64,000 bases of DNA from Chloroflexota bacterium (GTDB lineage Bacteria; Chloroflexota; Limnocylindria; Limnocylindrales; CSP1-4), in NCBI GenBank assembly GCA_947475545.1, contig CANJLL010000011.1, forward strand, positions 1 to 64,000, in the 5' to 3' direction. The position numbers and the translations under genes are program-made. Position 1 is the stretch's first letter. Every line of letters begins with the position of its first letter. The notes under the pieces are model-generated. The model had not been told where the DNA came from, did no database searches, and worked only from the letters and a program-made list of their open reading frames with translations. Positions 52,630-59,903 of this stretch are shown here, in pieces.

Positions 52630-53351
52630 CGGTGGTCGCGCGACCATTCGATCTCCCCGGCGGCCTGCGGAACGCCGCGCGGCAGCGTCACGTACTCCGG
52701 GACCAGCGTGTGCGGGTCGTCGGCCTGGCCGTCGGCCAGTCGAGCCGCGCCCATGGACAGCAGCGTCGTGGCCAGGCCAGCCTGCGCGGCGAGCCCCAGC
52801 GCGATGGCGTCATCCGGCGCGCGCCCCGCGAGGTCCACCGCCACGAGGCGGTGCCCGACCGCAACCTCCGGATCGCGGCCGCCCGGCAGGAGCGCCGCCA
52901 CTGCGCCGAGCCGGAGGATCAGTCGGTCGGATGATCCGGCGGGCAGAAGCAGCACGCCATCTGGCGCGCCCGCGGCCCGCAGCAGCGCCTCGCCACTGGA
53001 CAGGCCCACCAGCGGGATCGCGAGCTGGTGCGCCAGCGTCTTGGCGGTCGCGAGCCCCACCCGGAGCCCCGTGAACGCCCCGGGCCCGGCGCCGACGACA
53101 ATCGCCGCCAGGTCGCCCGGGACCACCCCGGCATCCGTCAGCAGCAGCGCAATCCGGGGCAGGAGCTCCTCGGAGTGGCGCTGACCCGCCGTCCAGGACT
53201 GGGACGCGAGCACACGACCGTCCCGCCCGCCCAGGGCCACGACGGCTGTCGACGTCGCGGTGTCAATCGCCAGGATCAGCCCGCCGCCCGCCAGCCCGCC
53301 GCCCGCCAGCCCGCCGCCCGCCAGCCCGCCGCCCGCCACGCTGTCGCCCAT
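52626..53351 (-). CDS. tsaB: tRNA threonylcarbamoyladenosine biosynthesis protein TsaB
   Basis: The 241-residue protein is the ASKHA paralogue that pairs with TsaD. It has LILAIDTATSTAVVALGGRDG, SQSWTAGQRHSEELLPRI and VVGAGPGAFTGLRVGLATAKTLAHQL. It carries an odd N-terminal extension: four GGGLA repeats precede the first beta-strand. The ATG at 53351 overlaps the tsaE stop (TGATG); a TTG at 53354 is an alternative. Confidence 0.93.
   Translation of the reverse strand: MGDSVAGGGLAGGGLAGGGLAGGGLILAIDTATSTAVVALGGRDGRVLASQSWTAGQRHSEELLPRIALLLTDAGVVPGDLAAIVVGAGPGAFTGLRVGLATAKTLAHQLAIPLVGLSSGEALLRAAGAPDGVLLLPAGSSDRLILRLGAVAALLPGGRDPEVAVGHRLVAVDLAGRAPDDAIALGLAAQAGLATTLLSMGAARLADGQADDPHTLVPEYVTLPRGVPQAAGEIEWSRDHR
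53277..53336 (-). repeat. 4 x 15-bp tandem repeat in tsaB 5' end
   Basis: Four identical 15-bp units encode GGGLA four times in the TsaB N-terminal extension. The unit length is a multiple of three, so copy-number changes keep the frame. Confidence 0.9.
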
Positions 53352-53824
53352 CAACCCGCTGCCACGAGGTAGCGCGCCATGCGCGGCGTCCCGGCGCGGA
53401 GGGTGATGGTCCGCGAATCATCACCCGTCCCGGCGATCTCGATGTCGAGGCGGTCATCGGGCAGGGCATCGCCGAGCCGGTCCGGCCACTCGACGAGCGT
53501 GACCCCGCCGGCCCGGCGCTCATCGAGGAGACCGCCGGCGAGGGCATCGCTGGCATCGGCCAGCCGGTACAGGTCGACGTGGAAGAGCGGGAGGCGCCCC
53601 TCGTGCTCGGCCATCAGGATGAAGGTGGGCGAGGTCACGGTGCCCGGCACGCCCAGGCCGGCGCCAAACCCCTTGGCAAAGACCGTCTTGCCCGCGCCAA
53701 GGTCGCCCCACAGGCAGAGCAGGTCGCCCGGCTGTGCGACAGCGGCGAGGCGTGATCCCAGCAGCCGCGTCTCGGATGCATCGGAGCTGCGGACCTGGCG
53801 GATCATGGAGCTGGTCGCGAACAT
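53351..53824 (-). CDS. tsaE: tRNA threonylcarbamoyladenosine biosynthesis ATPase TsaE
   Basis: The 157-residue P-loop ATPase has GDLLCLWGDLGAGKTVFAKGF (Walker A), VTSPTFILMAEHEGRLPLFH and HVDLYRLAD, then LVEWPDRLGDALPDDRLDI. TsaE drives the TsaBD cycle in t6A synthesis. ATG at 53824 has no Shine-Dalgarno; instead TACCCT lies 6 nt upstream, suggesting a leaderless transcript that starts inside the long run. The upstream neighbour ends 32 bp away. Confidence 0.95.
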   Translation of the reverse strand: MFATSSMIRQVRSSDASETRLLGSRLAAVAQPGDLLCLWGDLGAGKTVFAKGFGAGLGVPGTVTSPTFILMAEHEGRLPLFHVDLYRLADASDALAGGLLDERRAGGVTLVEWPDRLGDALPDDRLDIEIAGTGDDSRTITLRAGTPRMARYLVAAG

Positions 53825-53830
53825 GAGGCG

Positions 53831-53860
53831 AGGGTAGCGGAAGGCGGGATCTTCGGTCAG
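53831..53860 (-). promoter_or_regulatory. internal promoter for leaderless tsaE mRNA
   Basis: TACCCT (53831-53836, minus strand) ends 6 nt before the tsaE ATG. CTGACC (53855-53860), 18 nt upstream, is a reasonable -35. It would allow tsaE-tsaB-rimI-tsaD-rsmA-ispE to be expressed apart from the upstream genes. Confidence 0.45.
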
Positions 53861-54945
53861 GCGAACCGCTCGAGGTCGCCAAGCGGGACGGAGATCGTCT
53901 CGCCGCCGTCGAGCTCCACGCGGCCGGTCTCCAGCCAGACCCCGCCCGGGAACCGGCGCGGGCCCGCCATGCCCGCCCAACGGCCCTCCGCGCCCGCGAG
54001 CGCACCGGCCCGGATCCGGACCAGGTCGGTCGGCGGGACGGGCAGCGCAGGCGCGTCCCCGGCCACCTCGAAGGCCAGGCAGGCCGGGTCCACGACGATG
54101 CCGACGTCCAGGCCCTCCAGGGCCTCGAGGATCGCCATCACGGGGGAGGAGATCGGCCGCCGAAGCGTTCCGTCCAGGACGAGCACGGCAAACGGCGGGA
54201 GCCGCTGGCGAGACGCCCGCTGGCGTGCCTCCGACGCCATGAAGTCGCGGCGCTCCTTGCTGGGCATGGCCCCAACCACCACCCCTCGAACACCCATCGC
54301 GCGCGCGCGGGTCAGCGCCTCCGCATCGATTCGTGCCCCGACCACGAGGATCTCGCCCGCCCGCCCAACGTCGATCGCCGAGGCCCGAAGCTCCCCACCC
54401 GGCGTCGCCGCAATGGCCAGTCGTCCGCGGGTCGGCCCGCCAAGGACGGTCGAGCCGAGGACGCCGGACGCAGTGGTTGCGAGGCTGATCCCGGCGCCAC
54501 CGCTGACGCTGGTGACGATGCCGTCGACCGGAGCCTCGAGCGGATCGGCAATCTCGCCGGCGATCACCCGCCAGCGCCCGTCGAGCTCGAACAGGTACTC
54601 CCCGGCCAGGTTGGGATCGATCCCGGCGCCGGGCTCCGGTGCCCAGCGCTGGCCCGGCCTGGGCGCTACGGCGGCGCGCTCGCCGCGTCCGACACGACCG
54701 GCTCGCCGGATCATCGGCTCTCGCAGCCGTCGCGCCAGGGCGCTGCCTGCCACGACCTGGTCCCCCGCCGCGACAAGCGGCTGATCGCCCGGCGCCAGCG
54801 CCAGCCGGACGGTCAGGACGGGATCGATGATGCGGCGAACGGCCAGCAGCGAGAAGCCAGCATCGCCGGCTGGGTCGCCATCGCCGGGCCCGGCGGGCCG
54901 GTTGGCGTCGGCCGCCGATCCGGCAGCCGACCAGCGCGCCCTCAC
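53857..54945 (-). CDS. hypothetical partner protein of the GlmL-like gene
   Basis: I cannot assign this 362-residue protein to a named family. The N-terminal half has barrel-like segments resembling lipoyl/RnfC-type sandwich hammerheads: RLALAPGDQPLVAAGDQVVA and IADPLEAPVDGIVTSVSGGA. The middle has alternating strands and helices (EILVVGARIDAEALTRARAM, GVRGVVVGAMPSKERRDF), then AILEALEGLDVGIVVD and a final beta-domain. No signal peptide or membrane helix is seen. The GTG start overlaps the stop of the GlmL-like gene (GTGA), so the two are made together and may form a complex. Confidence 0.6.
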   Translation of the reverse strand: MRARWSAAGSAADANRPAGPGDGDPAGDAGFSLLAVRRIIDPVLTVRLALAPGDQPLVAAGDQVVAGSALARRLREPMIRRAGRVGRGERAAVAPRPGQRWAPEPGAGIDPNLAGEYLFELDGRWRVIAGEIADPLEAPVDGIVTSVSGGAGISLATTASGVLGSTVLGGPTRGRLAIAATPGGELRASAIDVGRAGEILVVGARIDAEALTRARAMGVRGVVVGAMPSKERRDFMASEARQRASRQRLPPFAVLVLDGTLRRPISSPVMAILEALEGLDVGIVVDPACLAFEVAGDAPALPVPPTDLVRIRAGALAGAEGRWAGMAGPRRFPGGVWLETGRVELDGGETISVPLGDLERFA

Positions 54946-56630
54946 GCCGTCCCCCCGGGCCAGGCCGAATCCTCCCAACGGGCCAGCAGCTCGCGGCGCG
55001 CCTCCCGCCGATCCGGGAGCCGGAGCGGAACGTCGCGCAGGTCGATCAGCAACCCACCGACCCCACCGGCAACGTCGACCGAGAGACGGCGCCCGTAGCT
55101 CCCCAGGAGCACGGGCTCGGCGGACTCGAGCAGGACCGTGGCCTGCTCCCCCGGCGGAACCGGTGTGAATTCCAGGGCGCCATGATCGAGGCCCATCGTC
55201 ATCGTCCCGCCCGGGGAGTCGACGATCACGCGGCCGGCCCGTCGGCCGGGTCGGATCGCGCCGGGCATCACGATCGAGCCGAGCGGCAGGAGCAGGTCGC
55301 CGGCGAGATCTGCGACCAGGATGTCTCGCTCGACCGGGTCGCTGACGGTACCCAGGGGACCCAGGAGGCGCGCGTGGTCGAAGACCACCTGGATCGCCGC
55401 CGGCCGCCGGACGGCGTCCGCCAGCGCCAGGAGGATCGCCGCGGCGGGCGCAGGAGCAAATGCGCCGCCGGCCATCACCACCAGGTCGGGGGCAGGGCCG
55501 TCACCGATCTCCGGGGTGAGTGCCGCTAGGCGGCTGAGCGCGGCCCGGGCCGCCGCCAGGCGGAGCCGGGCACCATCGCCGGCCACCCCCGTCCACGGCG
55601 CGGCGCGCAGCTCGAGCAGGCGGTCACGGAGCCGATGGCGGTCGAACGGCTGGGTGGACCACGCCTGGACCGCCTCCAGGCGTGCCTCGCTGAGCTCGTA
55701 CGGCACCAGCGCCGCGCCTGCGCCCTGGACTGCCCGGACGTGGCTGCTGCCCGCGGTGGGACCCGGTGTCGCGCTGGCCCGCAGCCCCCCGTCCAGGCCG
55801 ATCTCCAGCAGCTCGACCCGCCGGTCCAGTGCCCCGGCCAGCCCCCCCAGGGCGGCCGTCATGGCCTGGCGCGACTCTGCCGGATCGCGCCGCAACCCCG
55901 CCAGCGCCGCGGTCAGGGCGGCCCATTCGACGCCGTCTTCGACGTCGCGGGGCACCAGCAGGACACGGGGGTGGGCCGACACGTCGTTCGATGCGGGTCG
56001 TGCCACGCCGGCCGCCGACTCCTGGTCGCCCCTGCGCAGGCCCCGGAGCCGTCCGTCGCGACCAGGGAGCCCGAACCGCGTCCGCAGGTTGCCTGCCGAC
56101 CCGGCCAGCACCACCGTGAGATCCGGGCGCCGCTGCGCCGCCGCAGCGGCCAGCGCCACCAGCTCCGGAAGGCCGGCCCGCTCATCCCCACCGGGCGGAT
56201 CGCCGGCGCCCACCACGGCAACGGAGACAGCGGGGTCCAGCAGGAGGGCGGTCATCGCTCCCGCGTGCAGCCGGTCGCCACTTGCCCCGCGCCAACGCCA
56301 GCCCGAGCGGGCCACAGCGACCGTCAGCGGCTCAAGGGCGCGCGCGGAAGCCGCGAACACAGCCACGGTCCCCGGCACCAAGCTTCGAGCGACCAGGTGC
56401 GGCATGTCCTGCGTGGACCCGCGGGCGAGCCCCACGGTCGCGGCCAGGTCGGGATCCGCGCTCCGGATGCGCTCCGCGAGCAGCTCGAGCAGGACATCGA
56501 CTGGGGCAGAGGCTGGCGCCGCGAGCGCTCCCAGCAGGCGCCACCGACCCGCGACGCGGCCGATCAACGCGGTCGCGGTCGTGGCAGCCCCAAGGTCGAG
56601 CGTGGCGAACGCGCGGGGAGTGCCCTTCAC
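54942..56630 (-). CDS. GlmL/MutL-like ASKHA family protein
   Basis: The 562-residue protein belongs to the glutamate mutase L (MutL) family. It starts RAFATLDLGAATTATALIGR, a phosphate-1-like ASKHA loop, and later has DRLHAGAMTALLLDPAVSVAVV, VVLAGSAGNLRTRF and APDLVVMAGGAFAPAPAAAI. In some bacteria MutL sits between mutS and mutE of B12-dependent glutamate mutase and is thought to act as an ATP-dependent reactivase. No mutase is visible here. GTG at 56630 has TAGCAT 7 nt upstream, suggesting a leaderless start. Its stop overlaps the next gene. Confidence 0.75.
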   Translation of the reverse strand: MKGTPRAFATLDLGAATTATALIGRVAGRWRLLGALAAPASAPVDVLLELLAERIRSADPDLAATVGLARGSTQDMPHLVARSLVPGTVAVFAASARALEPLTVAVARSGWRWRGASGDRLHAGAMTALLLDPAVSVAVVGAGDPPGGDERAGLPELVALAAAAAQRRPDLTVVLAGSAGNLRTRFGLPGRDGRLRGLRRGDQESAAGVARPASNDVSAHPRVLLVPRDVEDGVEWAALTAALAGLRRDPAESRQAMTAALGGLAGALDRRVELLEIGLDGGLRASATPGPTAGSSHVRAVQGAGAALVPYELSEARLEAVQAWSTQPFDRHRLRDRLLELRAAPWTGVAGDGARLRLAAARAALSRLAALTPEIGDGPAPDLVVMAGGAFAPAPAAAILLALADAVRRPAAIQVVFDHARLLGPLGTVSDPVERDILVADLAGDLLLPLGSIVMPGAIRPGRRAGRVIVDSPGGTMTMGLDHGALEFTPVPPGEQATVLLESAEPVLLGSYGRRLSVDVAGGVGGLLIDLRDVPLRLPDRREARRELLARWEDSAWPGGTA

Positions 56631-56637
56631 CTCGCCA

Positions 56638-56643
56638 ATGCTA
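56638..56643 (-). promoter_or_regulatory. -10 hexamer TAGCAT for leaderless GlmL-like mRNA
   Basis: TAGCAT ends 7 nt before the GTG at 56630, without a convincing Shine-Dalgarno. It gives the GlmL-like/partner pair its own transcription start inside the long run. Confidence 0.4.
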
Positions 56644-56741
56644 CGCGGCACCGCACGCTCCGGTGCCAGGACCCGGCCCGGCCTCGCCACGGGACCGGGA
56701 GCTTGAACCCGGGAGCGGCGGACGTGAACGCCCGACCCAGG

Positions 56742-57032
56742 TCAGGCGTCCCAGCCGTCATCCTCGTCGATCTCCTCGAGGCGCTCGATGAGAAGCTCGA
56801 TGCCGGCGTCGTCCGCGAGGATCGCGGACGCCGCGGCGAGCTCGCCGCCGAACACGCCGCGCAACACAGGGTCGAAGAAGAGCATGGCATTGGCGCCGAG
56901 GGCCCGGTATGGCCGGCTGGCCTGGAGGAACTGCACCGCCGGACCGGCGAGGCCGCGCAACATGATCTCGCGGGCAGCCTCTTCCACCAGCTCGCTGCGC
57001 TGCTCCTCGGTGGGCTCCATGGGGAGGCTCAT
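56742..57032 (-). CDS. small acidic hypothetical protein
   Basis: A 96-residue acidic protein, unrecognised. It reads as one helical domain: MEPTEEQRSELVEEAAREIM, LRGLAGPAVQFLQASRPYRA and IELLIERLEEIDEDD. No membrane segment or cofactor motif is seen. The ATG overlaps the alr stop (ATGA), so it is made with alanine racemase. A gap of 111 bp separates it from the GlmL-like gene. The tight coupling suggests it is real; its role is unknown. Confidence 0.7.
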   Translation of the reverse strand: MSLPMEPTEEQRSELVEEAAREIMLRGLAGPAVQFLQASRPYRALGANAMLFFDPVLRGVFGGELAAASAILADDAGIELLIERLEEIDEDDGWDA

Positions 57033-58243
57033 GCCCGGCGACCCTCGCTGACGAGCGTCCTGACGCCGGCGACGCCAGCGGCGGCATCGTACACCCGGGG
57101 CAGGCGCCGGGAGAGACCCGTGACGACCTCGCGGGAGATGGTGCCGCGGGTCAGCGCCACGTCCCCCGCGGTGATCTCATCATCACCCTGGCGGCCGATG
57201 AGCACGAACTCATCGTCCACGGTGACCGCCGGACCCGGGACGTCCGTCACGTCCGCCATGATGGCGTCCATCGCCACGTTGCCCACGAGCGGCACCCGCT
57301 GGCCGCGCACCAGGGCCTCTGCGCGGTTGGACAGGGCGCGCGGCCAGCCGTCCGCGTAGCCCAGCGGCAGGGTCGCGATGCGGCTGGGGCGAGCCGTCAC
57401 GAAGGTCGGCCCGTAGGAGATCCCCCACCCCGCCGGCAGGTCCAGGACGCGCACGGGGCGGGCATGCAGCGAGAGGGCCGGACGGACCGGCGGCACGTCC
57501 CGCGGACCGGCGAGAGCGCGGCCCACGTCGTCCACCGGGACTGGGTCGAGGACCAGGCCATACAGGAGGAGGCCGGGCCGGATCGCCTCCATGGCCGGCA
57601 CCGGGAGGTGCAGGAGGTCGCCGCTCGCCGAGATGTGCCGGTCAGGCACGGGCAGGCCGGCGGTGCGAAGGGCTCTCGCGGCGGCATCCAGCGACGCCTC
57701 CTGGGCCGTGGTCCGGCCCTCGTCCTCCGGCTCCTGCAGGTGCGTCCACAGGCCAGCCAGCCGGAGGCCCGGCGTCGCTCGGATGCGCCGGGCCGCGGCG
57801 ACCACGGAGGCGACGGCCACGCCGTCGCGTCCGAGGCCTGTCTCGACGCCGAGATGGACGCGGAGCGCACGCCGGCCCCTGGCGCCGACCATGGCTCCCG
57901 CGAGACGGTCAAGCAGGTCCATGTCGCCCACGGATACCGCCACGCCGCGGCGCGCGGCGTCGGGTGCGGCGCCCGCCGGAATGGCATAGAGCACCAGGAT
58001 GGGAGCCGTGACACCACCCCGTCGCAACTCGAGTGCCTCGTCCCAGGTGGCAACGCCAAAGCCGTCCGCGCCGGCGTCCTGCAGCGCCCGCGCCACCGGG
58101 ACGGCGCCGTGGCCGTAGGCGTCCGCCTTGACGACCGGCTCAACCCGCACTCCCGGGGCAACGAGCGGCCGCAGGACCCCGAGGTTATGGACCAGCGCGT
58201 CGAGGTCGATCTCCGCCCACGCGGTGCGCGGCAGGGCCGGCAA
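57029..58243 (-). CDS. alr: alanine racemase
   Basis: The 404-residue PLP enzyme makes D-alanine for peptidoglycan. PLP-binding Lys39 is in EPVVKADAYGHGAVPVARAL; the second catalytic residue (Tyr) is in GWGISYGPTFVTA. LPLGYADGWPRALSN, VPLVGNVAMDAIMADVTD and DDEFVLIGRQGDDEITAGDVA are standard. The start is a TTG at 58243; the same frame continues as protein-like sequence upstream (APIEERLTAAG), so a different non-standard start is possible. It lies 50 bp after nnrD and overlaps the 96-aa gene. Confidence 0.95.
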   Translation of the reverse strand: MPALPRTAWAEIDLDALVHNLGVLRPLVAPGVRVEPVVKADAYGHGAVPVARALQDAGADGFGVATWDEALELRRGGVTAPILVLYAIPAGAAPDAARRGVAVSVGDMDLLDRLAGAMVGARGRRALRVHLGVETGLGRDGVAVASVVAAARRIRATPGLRLAGLWTHLQEPEDEGRTTAQEASLDAAARALRTAGLPVPDRHISASGDLLHLPVPAMEAIRPGLLLYGLVLDPVPVDDVGRALAGPRDVPPVRPALSLHARPVRVLDLPAGWGISYGPTFVTARPSRIATLPLGYADGWPRALSNRAEALVRGQRVPLVGNVAMDAIMADVTDVPGPAVTVDDEFVLIGRQGDDEITAGDVALTRGTISREVVTGLSRRLPRVYDAAAGVAGVRTLVSEGRRA

Positions 58244-58293
58244 GCCCGCGGCGGTGAGGCGCTCCTCGATGGGGGCGCGCCGGGGCGGCTCGC

Positions 58294-59349
58294 TCAGGCG
58301 ACCGGGCCCCCGGCGTCGGGCAGCGCCGGCTCCCGGACGCCGAAACCCAGGCGCTTGCCGGCACGAGCCTGAGCAGCGACGTCCCCGAGGCGCTTGCGGG
58401 CCCGGGCGAGTTCGTCGGGCAGGTCCGAGGCGAGCAAGCCGGCATCGCCGATCCGCTCGCGAATCGCATCGCCCGCCAGCCCATGCAGATAGACGCCCAG
58501 TCGGGCGGCATCAAACGGCGAGCAGCCCTGGGCGAGCAGCGCGCCGATGGCCCCGGCAAGGACATCGCCCGTGCCGCCGCTCGCGAGCGCCGGGTTCTCG
58601 AACGGTGCCACCGCGATCGCACCATCGGGTGCCGCAATCACCGTCCGCGCCCCCTTCAACACGACGACCTGGCTCCATTCCCGGGCCGCCGCGCCGGCCG
58701 CAGTCGCCCGCGCCCCGTCGTCGCCAACCAGGTCGCCATCACCGCCCAATGAACCGCCCGCCCCGGCCCGCAGGCGGGCGAACTCGCCGGCATGCGGGGT
58801 CAGGACGGCGGCCCGGCCGATGTGCGTCCACCACGCGTCGATCGTAGCCATGCTCCGGAGAGCCTCGGCGTCGAGGACGATCGGGCAGGCGGGCGCCTCG
58901 CCCACCGCGGCCAGCAACAGCCCGACCAGCTCCGTGGTGGCCAGGCCCGGTCGGAGGCCGGGCCCCAGCACGATGGCGTCGTGTTCATGATCAAGGATCC
59001 GGGCCAGCGCCGGCTCGGGGTTGACCTCCTCGACGTCGTCCTCGGGGAGCGGCAGCGTCGTCGCCTCCAGGACCTTGGCGGCGAAGAGCGGCTGCAGCGA
59101 TTCCGGGACGGCCAGCGTGACCAGGCCAGCACCCGCCCGGCCAGCGGCCCGACAGACCAGGAGCGCAGCTCCGGCGTAGTCGAGCGATCCCGCGATGACC
59201 AGGAGGCGCCCAAAGCTCCCCTTGTGGCCGCGGACGGGGCGCTCGGGCAGCAGGCCGGCAGCGGCCGCATCGTCGAGGGTGTCCGGGGTCGCGGCGGCCG
59301 CCGGCTCCGCGGTTCTGCCGCGCCCGAAGCCAACTTCGCGACGCGTCAT
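58294..59349 (-). CDS. nnrD: ADP-dependent NAD(P)H-hydrate dehydratase
   Basis: The 351-residue ribokinase-fold enzyme repairs hydrated NAD(P)H. It has RGHKGSFGRLLVIAGSLDYAGAALL, VLTPHAGEFARL and the ADP/catalytic NPALASGGTGDVLAGAIGALL. Only the dehydratase domain is present; the epimerase (NnrE) domain often fused to it is missing, and no nnrE gene is seen. The ATG overlaps the acpS stop (ATGA). Confidence 0.93.
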   Translation of the reverse strand: MTRREVGFGRGRTAEPAAAATPDTLDDAAAAGLLPERPVRGHKGSFGRLLVIAGSLDYAGAALLVCRAAGRAGAGLVTLAVPESLQPLFAAKVLEATTLPLPEDDVEEVNPEPALARILDHEHDAIVLGPGLRPGLATTELVGLLLAAVGEAPACPIVLDAEALRSMATIDAWWTHIGRAAVLTPHAGEFARLRAGAGGSLGGDGDLVGDDGARATAAGAAAREWSQVVVLKGARTVIAAPDGAIAVAPFENPALASGGTGDVLAGAIGALLAQGCSPFDAARLGVYLHGLAGDAIRERIGDAGLLASDLPDELARARKRLGDVAAQARAGKRLGFGVREPALPDAGGPVA

Positions 59350-59900
59350 GGTCGGTCCTCCCCCGGCACCCGCGCGGTGCTCGCCTGCAGCGCCTGGAGC
59401 CGCTCCATCCGCTTGAGCAGCCGCTGCTCACGCTCGTCGAGGCGCGCATCGATGTCGAGCGGGAAGACGTACCGGCCGCCGGCGGTACGGACCCCGAAGG
59501 CGACCGCCACCGCGTAGTCGGACTCGTGGCTGATCGAGACGGCAATCCGCTCCATGCCCAGCTGCTCGGCCCGGTCCGCGGCCCGCCCGTGAAGACGCAC
59601 CGCGGGCTGGCCCGTGGGGAGCCGCTCGATCTCGATGTCCCGCCAGCCGATCCCCCGGACACCCAGTCCCAGGACCTTGCTCACCGCCTCCTTGGCGGCC
59701 CAGCGACCGGCCATCGTCTCCGGTCGGTCGCGGACGTAGCGCTGCTCTGCGGGCGTCAGGACGCGGTTGGTGAAGCGGGCGCCGAACTTGGCCAGCGTCT
59801 GGCGGATCCGGTCGACCCGGATGATGTCGATGCCCAGCTCCGTGGTCCCGGGTGGGACCAGCCCCGACGGGAGGGCCTGGCCAGGCTCCATGGGGGCCAC
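59346..59900 (-). CDS. acpS: holo-[acyl-carrier-protein] synthase with C-terminal extension
   Basis: The phosphopantetheinyl transferase core has TELGIDIIRVDRIRQTLAKFG (metal-binding Asp25) and GRWAAKEAVSKVLGLG (Glu71), with HESDYAVAVAFG near its end. AcpS proteins are usually about 120-130 residues; this one is 184, with an N-terminal 20-residue lead and a charged C-terminal tail (RLDEREQRLLKRMERLQALQ) that looks like a helix or coiled coil. GTG at 59900 has GGAG 7 nt upstream; ATG at 59891 is an alternative. It is 3 nt after glmS. Confidence 0.92.
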   Translation of the reverse strand: MAPMEPGQALPSGLVPPGTTELGIDIIRVDRIRQTLAKFGARFTNRVLTPAEQRYVRDRPETMAGRWAAKEAVSKVLGLGVRGIGWRDIEIERLPTGQPAVRLHGRAADRAEQLGMERIAVSISHESDYAVAVAFGVRTAGGRYVFPLDIDARLDEREQRLLKRMERLQALQASTARVPGEDRP

Positions 59901-59903
59901 CGG

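Noticed and set aside
54942-56630. Part of a B12-dependent glutamate mutase operon
   Set aside because: No mutS, mutE or other B12 enzyme gene is visible; only the GlmL-like subunit is present.
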